A stretch of 64,000 nt of DNA from Enterococcus_E cecorum_C. GTDB taxonomy: Bacteria > Bacillota > Bacilli > Lactobacillales > Enterococcaceae. A program made the position numbers and the translations under genes. Each line of letters starts with the position of its first letter. The first letter of the stretch is position 1. Below are positions 34,335-42,873 of the stretch, piece by piece. The stretch is from the NCBI RefSeq assembly GCF_052119425.1, contig NZ_JBQKFH010000003.1, forward strand, positions 28,928 to 92,927, in the 5' to 3' direction. The notes under the pieces are model-generated. The model saw only the letters and a list, made by a program, of their open reading frames with translations, ran no database searches and had not been told where the DNA came from.

Positions 34335-34380
34335 CAAGGCTCTTACTGAAAAAATTGTTATCAGTAAGGGCCTTGTTGTT
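34335..34380. terminator. Bidirectional terminator
   Basis: Stem ACAAGGC.CTTACTGA / TCAGTAAG.GCCTTGT between convergent genes. Confidence 0.85.
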
Positions 34381-34386
34381 TGTTTA

Positions 34387-35088
34387 TTATTCAGATACTT
34401 CGATTTCTTTGATTAACTCATGAACATCAAATTCTGTTTCTAGAAAGTTTTGAGTAGAGGGAAAGCCTTGCGTAAACTCTGTTAAAGCTTGCATGGTGAT
34501 AATCCCTTCTGCTAGTTCATAGTCCATGATATGACCGCCAAATTGACCATCATCTGATAAGAAGTGTAGGTGATAGCCACTTACGGAAACACCGTGGAAT
34601 AATTCTGGTGTATAGAATCCAACAATTGTTCCGCTAATATTATCCGCTTCGAATTCAGGCTGTACCACGGCAGAGAATGGGCGATAAGGTTTTTGTTGTT
34701 TAGGAACGACACGGACATGCATGTGTTTGAAGGTTCCTTTAATTTGGATGGCATGGAATAAATTCACGCTTTTTAGATGATCGTAAATTAATTTACCGAT
34801 TGTTTCGCTATTTTCATTTTGAATCAATGGGAATTCATATTCAGGTTCAAAATAAGCCACTGCTGCATAAGGGACTGTCTCATTACCTGATAATTTCACG
34901 ACATCACCAGTTTGACGGGCATGAAAAGCTTGACCATTAATCACCATTAATTCACCATCAGAACCATCTAAAGTTCCGATACCGAAATCACCATGTTTTA
35001 ATAAGTCGTTGATTGTTTTGCCGCCATCCATCGCACCGGCAAGTAAAGAACTTAAAGTACCAAATTGATATAATGTGTTTTCTGACAT
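34387..35088 (-). CDS. budA: Alpha-acetolactate decarboxylase
   Basis: Converts acetolactate to acetoin. The 233-aa product has the zinc-binding and active-site region SGYHLHFLSDDGQFGGHIMDY (three His ligands, quoted here across its break at the Gln) and N-terminal LYQFGTLSSLLAGAMDG. ATG 35088 is preceded by AAGGTGAAAATT. It is 13 bp downstream of the acetolactate synthase gene and co-transcribed with it (also called alsD/aldB in other genera). Confidence 0.95.
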   Translation of the reverse strand: MSENTLYQFGTLSSLLAGAMDGGKTINDLLKHGDFGIGTLDGSDGELMVINGQAFHARQTGDVVKLSGNETVPYAAVAYFEPEYEFPLIQNENSETIGKLIYDHLKSVNLFHAIQIKGTFKHMHVRVVPKQQKPYRPFSAVVQPEFEADNISGTIVGFYTPELFHGVSVSGYHLHFLSDDGQFGGHIMDYELAEGIITMQALTEFTQGFPSTQNFLETEFDVHELIKEIEVSE

Positions 35089-35101
35089 AATTTTCACCTT
35101 C

Positions 35102-36790
35102 TTAATAGAATTGGTCAGGTAACATCTTTTCACCTAACATCTTGTTGTCAGAGTAGTCTACAGGAACATCGATAATGACTGGGCCATCTGTTTTTAAGCC
35201 TTCTTGTAAAGCTTGTGCAAAACTTTGAGCATCGTGTACGCGAATACCTTTAGCACCGAATGCTTCAGCGTATTTCACGAAATCAACTGGGCCAAAGTCA
35301 ACACCTGAAGAACGATTGTATTTCATTTCTTCTTGGAATTCAACCATGTTATAGCGGCCATCATTCCAAATAATATGAATAATATTTAAGTTTTTGCGGA
35401 CAGCAGTTTCTAAGTCTTGTGCAGAGAATAGGAAACCACCATCACCTGATACAGAGACGATTTGTGTGTTAGGACGAACTAATGCTGCTGAGATTGCCCA
35501 AGGAAGAGCGACCCCTAAAGTTTGCATCCCGTTACTGAATAATAATTTACGTGGTTCATAACTTCTGAAGTGACGAGCCATCCAAATATAGTGACTACCT
35601 ACATCAACCGTTACAGTCATTGAATCATCGACAAAATCTTGTAAAGTATCGATTACTTCAAGTGGATGTAGTAATTCTGGATGTGTTTCAGAAGGGACCA
35701 TATCACGTTCTTTTAATTTTTGTTGTAAACCATCTAGATATTCTAGTGAGTCAGCTGGTAATTCATAATCGGCAATTGCTTCACTTAATAAGTATAAAGT
35801 GTCCGCAATGCTACCAATTAATTCGCGTTCAGGTTGCATATATGGATCGATTTCAGCAGGAATTTTATCAATAACGATAATTTTCGCATCTTTTTCAGCG
35901 TTCCAGTTACGTGCTTCATATTCGATTGGATCATAACCTACCGCAATTACTAAGTCACTGCGTTTTAGAAGCATGTCACCAGGTTGGTTACGGAATAGCC
36001 CCACACGACCGAAGAATGAATCTTCTAATTTACGAGAAATCACACCAGCAGCTTGGAAAGTTTCGACAACTGGTAATTTCGCATGGGCAACTAATTTACG
36101 AATTGCCATCGTTTCAGCTTCACTTGAACCACGCATCCCGACTAAAAGTACTGGTAATTTCGCTTCTTTAATGCGTTTCACTAGGTAAGCAATATCTTCT
36201 TTAGAGGCAGAACCTAGACGTGGCTTACTTAATGGACGGATGCTATCTCCAGAAACTTTACTATCGACAACGTCTTGAGGAATACTGATGAAACTTGCTC
36301 CTTTTTGTCCTGAGCGAGCCATACGATAAGCATTGGCAATGATTTCTGAAATGGTTTCAGGATCTTGAATTTCAGCGCTATATTTGGTAATTGGTTTGAA
36401 TAAAGCAGCGTTGTCCATACTTTGGTGCGTTAATTTTAATAAATCGCTACGTTTTACTTGTCCAGCGATGGCAAGGACTGGATCACCTTCTGCAGTGGCG
36501 GTAACTAAACCAGTGGCTAAGTTACTTGCACCTGGACCACTGGTTGCAATAACGACACCAGGTTTACCAGTTAAACGTCCGATTGCTTGTGCCATAAAAG
36601 CAGCATTTTGTTCGTGACGTGTAACGATTAATTCTGGTCCTTTATCTTCTAAAGTATCAAACACGCGGTCAATTTTTGCTCCAGGAATCCCAAAAACATA
36701 ATCCACTTCATGATTAATCAAGCTATCCACGATAATATCGGCACCGTGTTTTTCTTTTTTGCTCAACTGTAACACTTCTTTCTGTATCAT
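35102..36790 (-). CDS. alsS: Catabolic acetolactate synthase
   Basis: ThDP-dependent enzyme that condenses two pyruvates to acetolactate for acetoin production. The 562-aa product has the catalytic Glu in RHEQNAAFMAQ, the pyrimidine region TSGPGASNLATGL, and the ThDP motif GDGGFLFSAQDLE...WNDGRYNMV. There is no adjacent regulatory-subunit (ilvN) gene and it is paired with the decarboxylase, so it is the catabolic form. ATG 36790 has only a weak AAAGAA upstream; an internal TTG nine codons in is an alternative start. It diverts pyruvate away from acid production. Confidence 0.94.
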   Translation of the reverse strand: MIQKEVLQLSKKEKHGADIIVDSLINHEVDYVFGIPGAKIDRVFDTLEDKGPELIVTRHEQNAAFMAQAIGRLTGKPGVVIATSGPGASNLATGLVTATAEGDPVLAIAGQVKRSDLLKLTHQSMDNAALFKPITKYSAEIQDPETISEIIANAYRMARSGQKGASFISIPQDVVDSKVSGDSIRPLSKPRLGSASKEDIAYLVKRIKEAKLPVLLVGMRGSSEAETMAIRKLVAHAKLPVVETFQAAGVISRKLEDSFFGRVGLFRNQPGDMLLKRSDLVIAVGYDPIEYEARNWNAEKDAKIIVIDKIPAEIDPYMQPERELIGSIADTLYLLSEAIADYELPADSLEYLDGLQQKLKERDMVPSETHPELLHPLEVIDTLQDFVDDSMTVTVDVGSHYIWMARHFRSYEPRKLLFSNGMQTLGVALPWAISAALVRPNTQIVSVSGDGGFLFSAQDLETAVRKNLNIIHIIWNDGRYNMVEFQEEMKYNRSSGVDFGPVDFVKYAEAFGAKGIRVHDAQSFAQALQEGLKTDGPVIIDVPVDYSDNKMLGEKMLPDQFY

Positions 36791-36830
36791 TTTCTTTAAA
36801 AACTCAATAAATCAACATTTTATATGATGT

Positions 36831-36894
36831 AACAGATTGTATATCTGTTTTATTATCGTTTTGCATTATAACACTAGTAATTACCTGTTGTAAA
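36831..36894 (-). promoter_or_regulatory. alsS promoter with operator-like palindrome
   Basis: Minus strand: TTTACA (36889-36894), 18-nt spacer, TATAAT (36865-36870). Downstream of the start point is the perfect palindrome AACAGAT-N5-ATCTGTT (36831-36849), a likely repressor site. No regulator gene is adjacent. Confidence 0.6.
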
Positions 36895-37101
36895 TAGATA
36901 TGCTTGAAAATTTGCAGAAAATATAAAGTTATAATATTTATGTCTTGATAATGTGTGAAAAAATATTATTTTTATAAAAATTAGATTAGTTATAATTAGT
37001 AAACTGTTTTAATTCCTTAAATATAGCTAAAATAAATAATATTATGATATATAGTTGAGAATGATATGGGTTACTATGAGAAGAGATTGTTTTTTTACAA
37101 C

Positions 37102-37203
37102 TTGACAAGCGGTTTTGATAATGTTATCTTTAATGTGTGAGGAGGCGTATAAGGATTTCTGTTTTTCTTAATTATTTTAGGAAAAACAATAAATCTTTTT
37201 TTC
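37102..37203 (+). ncRNA. Candidate short RNA with own promoter and terminator
   Basis: TTGACA (37102-37107), 17-nt spacer, extended -10 TGT-TATCTT (37125-37130), then a transcript of about 65-70 nt from about 37136. It ends in the hairpin TGTTTTTC...GGAAAAACA and a run of T (37195-37203). It contains an unpaired GGAGGCG near its 5' end but no convincing reading frame. Confidence 0.4.
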
Positions 37204-37365
37204 AATTCTACGCTTTATTAAAAGAAAAGTAATATTTTTATTCATCCATTTAAATCAGTAGCATTTTTTGGTTGATAGGTGTAAAATGTACTTGTATTGG
37301 GTGGAAAAACTCGATACTTAAATCCGCTGTTTCAATTTTTATATATACTATCCTTTCCCATAACA

Positions 37366-37400
37366 CAAAAGCGAGGCTGCCAAAAACAGCCTCGTTTTTG
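37366..37400 (-). terminator. Bidirectional terminator after the histidine kinase
   Basis: Perfect stem CGAGGCTG / CAGCCTCG with A- and T-runs on both sides. Confidence 0.8.
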
Positions 37401-37404
37401 TATA

Positions 37405-37453
37405 AAGGATGTGAAGCAGCTTGGAAAGCCTTGAAGAAATTCGTGTGTTTACC
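37405..37453 (+). repeat. Hairpin repeat, type C, 5' fragment
   Basis: AAGGATGTGAAGCAGCT, bulge TGGAA, AGCC, then ATTCGTGTGTTTACC. The copy stops exactly where the histidine kinase stop codon begins. Confidence 0.65.
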
Positions 37454-38773
37454 TCATGATTTTGGCTTCAACGGCAAAGTAACACGGAAATTCACGCCCC
37501 GTGGGAGAACATCCAACACTTCAATTTTTCCCTGATGCTCATGAATGATTTGCCAAGCGATGGTTAGCCCCAAACCATAGCCGCCAGTTGCTTGATTACG
37601 TGAAGCATCTTCGCGGTAGAAACGTTCAAAAAGATGCGCTTTATGTTCCTCATTAATTGAAGGTCCTGTATTTTTTACTTCTAATTGCCAAAATTGCCCA
37701 TTGCTTTTTGAGAGCACTGTGATTGAATCTTTAGTATCCGTATATTTCAGAGCATTATCTAACAAGATGACAACTAATTGGTGCAGTCGCTTGTGATCTG
37801 CATGAATTGTATCAGAAGTGAGATTCTCAAAGGTAAAAGTTTTCTCTTCAATTTCTGCCATTTCGATAAAAGGTTCGACAATTGGGGCAAGAAAAGTATC
37901 AATATGAAAAGTAGATTTTTCCAATATTAGTTGATTAGAGTCACTTCTTGCAATGGTCAATAAGTCAGCAGTTAAACCATTTAGTCTTCTGGTTTCGTTT
38001 AATGCTTGAGCGATGGTCTCTGATTCTTCCATAATGGTATGGTTTGGTTGTGTAAAGAGTTTTTGTAAACTATTTTGAATAATTGTCAGTGGAGTGCGCA
38101 ATTCATGAGAGGCATTTTCGACAAATTCTTGTTGCTTATGCCAAGACTTCAAAATAGGTTGCATATTGGCTTTGGCGAGATAAAAACTGACGATAATCGA
38201 TAGCAACCAAAAAACAAGCATACAAATGACTAAAATCATCTGAAAAGTCCCCATGGAATCGCTGACTTGGTTGGTATTGGCTAAAATTTGTACATAAGCC
38301 ACTGCAGAGTTTTTGCTTTCATACTTATAGGTAATGGAGTGAAAGGATAGTTGACCATTATTCAGACTGAGTTCTTTCACTTTACCGAGCTTTTTTTTGT
38401 CGAGTGTCAGTTCATTTAATTCATTCAAACGACCACCGAGTAAAGATTTATTCAAGATTTCGCCTGATTTCGACCATAGAATCATCTGGGTATTAAAACG
38501 GTTGAAGCCTTTGAAATCTTTATCAGGTGGTTGTTTTTCTAGACTTTCTCCCTGACTATTGAATAAATCCTCTTGTTCAAAACGGGCAATTTCAAGCTGT
38601 ACCAAAGTTGGTTGATTCATGACTTGTCTAAGCATTTTGTCGGTTTGTTGATAAGCAAGACTATGCATTAATTGTAAAATAATCAAGCCTAAGAGTAAGA
38701 AAATGCCTCCAAAAGCAAGAATATTAAAGAAGAAAAGTCGCCGTTGTTGCTTGCTAGTCATCTCTTCTTTCAT
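37454..38773 (-). CDS. Two-component sensor histidine kinase
   Basis: A 439-aa membrane kinase. Two transmembrane helices (about 13-36 and 172-197) enclose an extracellular sensor domain of about 135 aa. Then a HisKA domain with ENASHELRTPLTII (phospho-acceptor His) and a HATPase with LLDNALKYTD (N box) and GGYGLGLTIA (G box). It lies four bases after its response regulator, and both diverge from an ABC transporter, a typical stimulus-response-export arrangement. The signal is unknown. Confidence 0.92.
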   Translation of the reverse strand: MKEEMTSKQQRRLFFFNILAFGGIFLLLGLIILQLMHSLAYQQTDKMLRQVMNQPTLVQLEIARFEQEDLFNSQGESLEKQPPDKDFKGFNRFNTQMILWSKSGEILNKSLLGGRLNELNELTLDKKKLGKVKELSLNNGQLSFHSITYKYESKNSAVAYVQILANTNQVSDSMGTFQMILVICMLVFWLLSIIVSFYLAKANMQPILKSWHKQQEFVENASHELRTPLTIIQNSLQKLFTQPNHTIMEESETIAQALNETRRLNGLTADLLTIARSDSNQLILEKSTFHIDTFLAPIVEPFIEMAEIEEKTFTFENLTSDTIHADHKRLHQLVVILLDNALKYTDTKDSITVLSKSNGQFWQLEVKNTGPSINEEHKAHLFERFYREDASRNQATGGYGLGLTIAWQIIHEHQGKIEVLDVLPRGVNFRVTLPLKPKS

Positions 38774-38777
38774 TCGC

Positions 38778-39458
38778 TCAATCCTTTCTTTGGGCTAGTA
38801 AATACCCAACATTGCGCAAGGTCTGGATATTTTCTGCCATATCAGTCTGTTTTAGATGTTTGCGCAAATGACTCATATACACTTCGACTACGGTAATTGT
38901 CGTTTCTGAATCAAAGCCCCAAATGCGGTCAAAAATTTGCTCTTTGGTTAAAATCATTCCTTGGTTTTGAATCAAATAGACGAGTAACTCAAATTCCTTG
39001 CCTTGAATAGGTAGGACAATCTCGTGTGCACGAACTTCTTTTTTGCTTAAATCACAAATGACATTTCCGTATTGTAGGGTATTTTCTTCGTGTAAGCCTA
39101 AAGATCGTCTTAATAGGGCTTTGACTCTTAGTAACAGTTCTTCACGATAAAAGGGTTTGGTTAAATAATCATCAGCCCCTTTTTGAAAACCAGTAATTTT
39201 ATCTTCTAGGCTATCTTTGGCAGTTAAGATTAAGACAGGTGTTTGAATATTTTCTTGGCGTAATTGAGCGAGCACTTGATAACCACTCATCTTCGGTAGC
39301 ATCAAATCAAGCAAAATCAAATCATATATCTTACTTTGCGCTTCATACAAGCCTTCTTCACCATCAAAACACAGCGTCACTTCCCCTAAATCAGCAATAA
39401 TTTCTTTAATATTTTCAGCTAAAACTTTTTCATCTTCTATGACTAATAATTTAATCAT
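38778..39458 (-). CDS. OmpR/PhoB-family response regulator
   Basis: A 226-aa regulator with receiver domain (1-120) and winged-helix DNA-binding domain (about 130-224). Seen: acidic pocket IEDE, phospho-acceptor Asp in LILLDLMLPKMSG, Lys in LTKPF, and RIWGFDSETTITVVEVYMSHLR of the effector domain (split by normal spacing). ATG 39458 is five bases after TAGGTGG; GTG 39467 is an alternative. Presumed to control the divergent ABC genes at 39588. Confidence 0.93.
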   Translation of the reverse strand: MIKLLVIEDEKVLAENIKEIIADLGEVTLCFDGEEGLYEAQSKIYDLILLDLMLPKMSGYQVLAQLRQENIQTPVLILTAKDSLEDKITGFQKGADDYLTKPFYREELLLRVKALLRRSLGLHEENTLQYGNVICDLSKKEVRAHEIVLPIQGKEFELLVYLIQNQGMILTKEQIFDRIWGFDSETTITVVEVYMSHLRKHLKQTDMAENIQTLRNVGYLLAQRKD

Positions 39459-39587
39459 CGCATCCACCTACTCTCCTCATTATTGTAACGAAAGAATATC
39501 AGACTTTCCATAATCGAACCTTAAAATTTTTAAGCTAGCTTTAAGTTATTGACGTTATCTTGAAAAAAACGAAAGGAATGAAGCAAG

Positions 39588-41144
39588 ATGAACTTTATCA
39601 AACGAGCCTATCAATATCTCTGGGCAAAAAAAGGCAAAAGTGTTTTAATGATTGCGATTCTATCCGTCATAATGATTTTTGTTTTAGCAGGTTTGAGTAT
39701 CTATCAAGCAGCGAATCAAGCAATCACTAATGCCCAAAAAAGTACCGGAGCCACTGTGACACTAACTCAAAATCGTGAGGCGATGTTTCAAGCAAAGGAA
39801 AATAAAACAGATAACGACCAAACCTCGAGTATTTCTGAGCAAAGTCAGCGAAAAACTTTTAGCCGGACGCCAATCAATTTAAGTGATGCGAAAAAAATTG
39901 CGGCCTTATCAGGGGTGAAATCTTATCTATACACAGCGAGTACTTCAGTAGATGCAGCAAGCGGTATTGAAGCAATTGAAAGTAGTGCTGAAACAAGCAG
40001 TACCAGTGAAACAACAAGTGGTTCTAACGAGGCTACGAGTGAAAGCAAAGACAACGAGGTAACTTCTGGTGCAAGTCAAAGTAAACAAGGAAATGGCCAA
40101 ATGCCGCCAGGAGAAGCCATGTCGCAAGGAGATTTTCGCGTCCAAGGTGTCTCAGATAGCAGCTTATTAACGACTTTTACCCAAGGAGAAGCCAAAATAA
40201 TCAAAGGGAGTGCGATTACTAGTGCCGATGAAGGAAGTAACGCTGTATTAATTGAAAAAACTTTGGCTGAGGAAAATGATTTATCTGTCGGGGATACCTT
40301 CAAAGTGACAACCAGTGATGACAAGGAAGTTGAATTAAAGGTGAAAGGTATTTATGAAACCACTGATGCCGGAGATGAGTTAGGGATGCAGTTTAACTTT
40401 TTAAATCCGGCGAATACCTTGATTACTTCTTATACGATGGTAGCAACCTTAAAAGGCGAAGATAGTGAAACGATTGATGAGGCGACATTTACCTTAGAAG
40501 ATCCTGCTAAAATGGATAGTTTCATTAAACAAGCCGAAAAATTAATTGATACCGATACTTTTAGCCTTCAAAGCAATGATCAAATGTATCAACAAATGCT
40601 TCAACCACTGAATAATGTCAAAGGATTTGCCAAAAATATTATTATCCTTGTCGGTGTTGCAGGTGTAGTGATACTAACTTTGATTGTGATGTTAAGTTTG
40701 AAAGATCGTCGCTATGAGATGGGCGTATTGCTATCATTGGGTGAATCACGCATCAAGTTAATCGGCCAATTCTTCATCGAAATCATCATTTGTTTAGTAT
40801 TTGCTTTAGGCATTGCAGGTGTAACAGGCAATCTTGTAGGAAATGCACTAGGCAACCAACTGATTAGCCAACAAACCACAAGCACCCAAAACCAACAGAC
40901 CAATAATCAACCAGGTGGGGCACCAGGTAAAGTGCAAAACGGCCAAACACCGCCTAGTCGACCAGGAGGCAATCGTCAAAATCCATTTGCTGCATCACAA
41001 GAAGTGAAAAATCTGAAAATTAACGTGCAACCAAAACAATTCATGCTTTTAACGGCTATAGCAATAGGGATTGTTTTAATCGCAATTTGTTTTGCATCCA
41101 TTGGTATTTTTAGACTAAATCCCAAATCAATTCTAATATCGTAA
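39588..41144 (+). CDS. MacB/FtsX-type ABC transporter permease
   Basis: A 518-aa membrane protein with one N-terminal helix (about 18-40), a large extracellular domain, and three C-terminal helices (about 345-370, 395-420, 480-505) of the FtsX type. It has two low-complexity extracellular stretches. One is Ser/Thr/Glu-rich (about 123-165); the other, rich in Gln/Asn/Pro/Gly (about 425-465), lies between the last two helices. These are unusual for the family. AAAGGA precedes the ATG. Fifteen bases separate it from its ATPase. With the divergent two-component system it could export or sense a peptide; the substrate is unknown. Confidence 0.88.
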   Translation: MNFIKRAYQYLWAKKGKSVLMIAILSVIMIFVLAGLSIYQAANQAITNAQKSTGATVTLTQNREAMFQAKENKTDNDQTSSISEQSQRKTFSRTPINLSDAKKIAALSGVKSYLYTASTSVDAASGIEAIESSAETSSTSETTSGSNEATSESKDNEVTSGASQSKQGNGQMPPGEAMSQGDFRVQGVSDSSLLTTFTQGEAKIIKGSAITSADEGSNAVLIEKTLAEENDLSVGDTFKVTTSDDKEVELKVKGIYETTDAGDELGMQFNFLNPANTLITSYTMVATLKGEDSETIDEATFTLEDPAKMDSFIKQAEKLIDTDTFSLQSNDQMYQQMLQPLNNVKGFAKNIIILVGVAGVVILTLIVMLSLKDRRYEMGVLLSLGESRIKLIGQFFIEIIICLVFALGIAGVTGNLVGNALGNQLISQQTTSTQNQQTNNQPGGAPGKVQNGQTPPSRPGGNRQNPFAASQEVKNLKINVQPKQFMLLTAIAIGIVLIAICFASIGIFRLNPKSILIS

Positions 41145-41158
41145 AATGAGGTGAAAAT

Positions 41159-41827
41159 ATGGTTTTACAAGTTGAAAATTTAGGTTACTGGTATACAAAT
41201 GAACGTCCATTGTTTCAACAAGTCAATTTGACCTTTGAGCCACGCAAGATGTATGCCATTTTAGGAACAAGTGGTAGCGGCAAAACCACCTTTTTATCCC
41301 TTTTGGCTGGTTTAGACCAACCCAAAGAAGGGCAAATCACTTATCAAGGGGAGTCGTTAAAACAAATTGGTCTTCAAAACTATCGGAAAAATCGTGTTTC
41401 TATCGTCTTTCAAGCCTATAATCTGTTACCTTATCTGAGTGCGGTGGAAAATGTATTAACAGCGATGGCAATCAGTCAGACCAAAAAAGACAATCCTAAA
41501 GAATATGCTTATCAACAGCTAGAAAAAGTAGGCCTTACTCGTGAGTTGGCCGATAAACGAGTGAGTCATCTATCTGGGGGTCAACAACAAAGAGTCGCCA
41601 TTGTTCGAGCAGTTTGTTGCGGGCATGATTTGATTGTGGCCGATGAACCAACAGGAAATTTAGATGAACAAACCTCTCAAGAAATCATCGCCCTTTTTCA
41701 GCAGCTTGCCCATGAACAGGAAAAATGCATTATCCTTGTCACGCACGAAAAAGAAGTGGCGAATGCAAGTGATGAAGTCTATGTGTTGAAAAATCAGCAG
41801 TTAACAAAGCAAGCAGATTCCCTATAG
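41159..41827 (+). CDS. ABC transporter ATP-binding protein (LolD/MacB type)
   Basis: A 222-aa ATPase. Walker A LGTSGSGKTTFL (about 36-47), Q loop VFQAYNLLPYLS, signature LSGGQQQRVAIVRAV, Walker B DLIVADEPTGNLD, and a switch His in LVTHE. Works with the preceding permease as a half-transporter dimer. AGGTGAAA lies upstream of ATG 41159. Confidence 0.95.
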   Translation: MVLQVENLGYWYTNERPLFQQVNLTFEPRKMYAILGTSGSGKTTFLSLLAGLDQPKEGQITYQGESLKQIGLQNYRKNRVSIVFQAYNLLPYLSAVENVLTAMAISQTKKDNPKEYAYQQLEKVGLTRELADKRVSHLSGGQQQRVAIVRAVCCGHDLIVADEPTGNLDEQTSQEIIALFQQLAHEQEKCIILVTHEKEVANASDEVYVLKNQQLTKQADSL

Positions 41828-41834
41828 TTAAAGA

Positions 41835-41878
41835 TTACAGTTAGGTGACATTTTGACATCTAACTGTAATTCAATTTT
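41835..41878 (+). terminator. Terminator after the ABC transporter genes
   Basis: Stem ATTACAGTTAG.TG / CA.CTAACTGTAAT followed by a T-rich tail. Confidence 0.8.
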
Positions 41879-41949
41879 TGAGCAAAGTTTAAGAATTTTT
41901 AAAGAAAGTTGCGTTATAATCGAGCTAGAAAAAATAGAAGGTAGGTAGC

Positions 41950-42804
41950 ATGACAAATTATAAAAAATATTTATGGTTATATCCAATGTTGGTTTTATTG
42001 GTTGGACTGATTGGTGGAACCAAAACGGTAGAAGTCAATCCTGATTCCACCACCTATCATGTATTGGCAGCGCAAGTCAATCGTCAAATCGCCACCCCTT
42101 TGATTTTAGTCCCAGGTACATATGGCACGCAAAATCGCTTTGATGAAATGTTGGTAACCTTGAAGACGACGATGCCGGATTTAAGTGTCGAAAAAATTAC
42201 CGTACATACAGATGGCACCTTGAAAGTGACAGGTAAAATCAAAAAGAGCAGTCAGCATCCGGTTTTTGTGATTGCCTTTGAAGAAGCGAAAGATGGCATT
42301 GAAGCAATTAGCCAACAAGCGAAGTGGTTCCAACAAGCCTTACATAGTATTCTTGATTTTTATGACTTTGAGACCTATAACTTTGTCGGTCATTCGAATG
42401 GTGGTTTGGTTTTTACTGAATATCTAGAAAATTTGCAAACGACTGACGAACCCCAAGTTGCTAGTATGATTACTTTGGGAACACCTTATAATGATGTAGT
42501 AGAAGAGGAAAATCAAAACTATCAAAATGCCAATGTGACAGAGTGGTTAAGTCATTATTTGGTATCCAGTATTCGCCAGACTAATTTTGAAATGATCAAT
42601 ATTGCTGGCAGTTTAAATAATCAAGCAACGGATGGCACAGTCCCTTTAGCGAGTGTCCAAATGGGTGCACAAATCTTCCAAAATAAGACCGAATACCAAG
42701 AAAAGATAGTGTCTGCCTCGCATAGCAATCTGACTGAAAATGAAGAAGTACTTACATTATTGTCAAAAGTAATAAGCTCTAATAGCCAAAATCTATCAGT
42801 TTAA
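41950..42804 (+). CDS. DUF915-type secreted/anchored alpha/beta hydrolase
   Basis: A 284-aa protein with an N-terminal signal or anchor helix (about 8-24) and an alpha/beta-hydrolase fold of the DUF915 group common in lactic acid bacteria. Nucleophile elbow VGHSNGGLVF; the final His is probably in SASHSNLTEN; an Asp lies in ATDGTVPLASV. GAAGGTAGG precedes the ATG. The substrate is unknown. Confidence 0.85.
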   Translation: MTNYKKYLWLYPMLVLLVGLIGGTKTVEVNPDSTTYHVLAAQVNRQIATPLILVPGTYGTQNRFDEMLVTLKTTMPDLSVEKITVHTDGTLKVTGKIKKSSQHPVFVIAFEEAKDGIEAISQQAKWFQQALHSILDFYDFETYNFVGHSNGGLVFTEYLENLQTTDEPQVASMITLGTPYNDVVEEENQNYQNANVTEWLSHYLVSSIRQTNFEMINIAGSLNNQATDGTVPLASVQMGAQIFQNKTEYQEKIVSASHSNLTENEEVLTLLSKVISSNSQNLSV

Positions 42805-42847
42805 AATTAGGCGGACTGTTTACACACCTAGGATTAATCGGTACAAT
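42798..42847 (+). promoter_or_regulatory. Promoter of the MetE-like gene with a possible MET-box
   Basis: TTTACA (42819-42824), 17-nt spacer, TACAAT (42842-42847). Just upstream, AGTTTAAAATTA (42798-42809) matches 10 of 12 positions of the inner part of the MET-box (ATAGTTTSAAACTAT), and lies where a LysR activator would bind. Confidence 0.5.
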
Positions 42848-42873
42848 AAAAACAATAAAAGGAGGAATTTTTT

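Larger units (their letters stand above)
36791..37404. other. alsS upstream region with promoter, palindrome and candidate sRNA
   Basis: About 610 bp of AT-rich DNA without a protein gene. It holds the alsS promoter and palindrome (36831-36894), a candidate small RNA (37136-37203) and a terminator (37366-37400). From 36895 to 37100 nothing else is seen. Confidence 0.5.

Noticed and set aside
37272..37535. 87-codon frame overlapping the histidine kinase 3' end
   Set aside because: It runs through a terminator, a repeat fragment and the antisense of the kinase gene.
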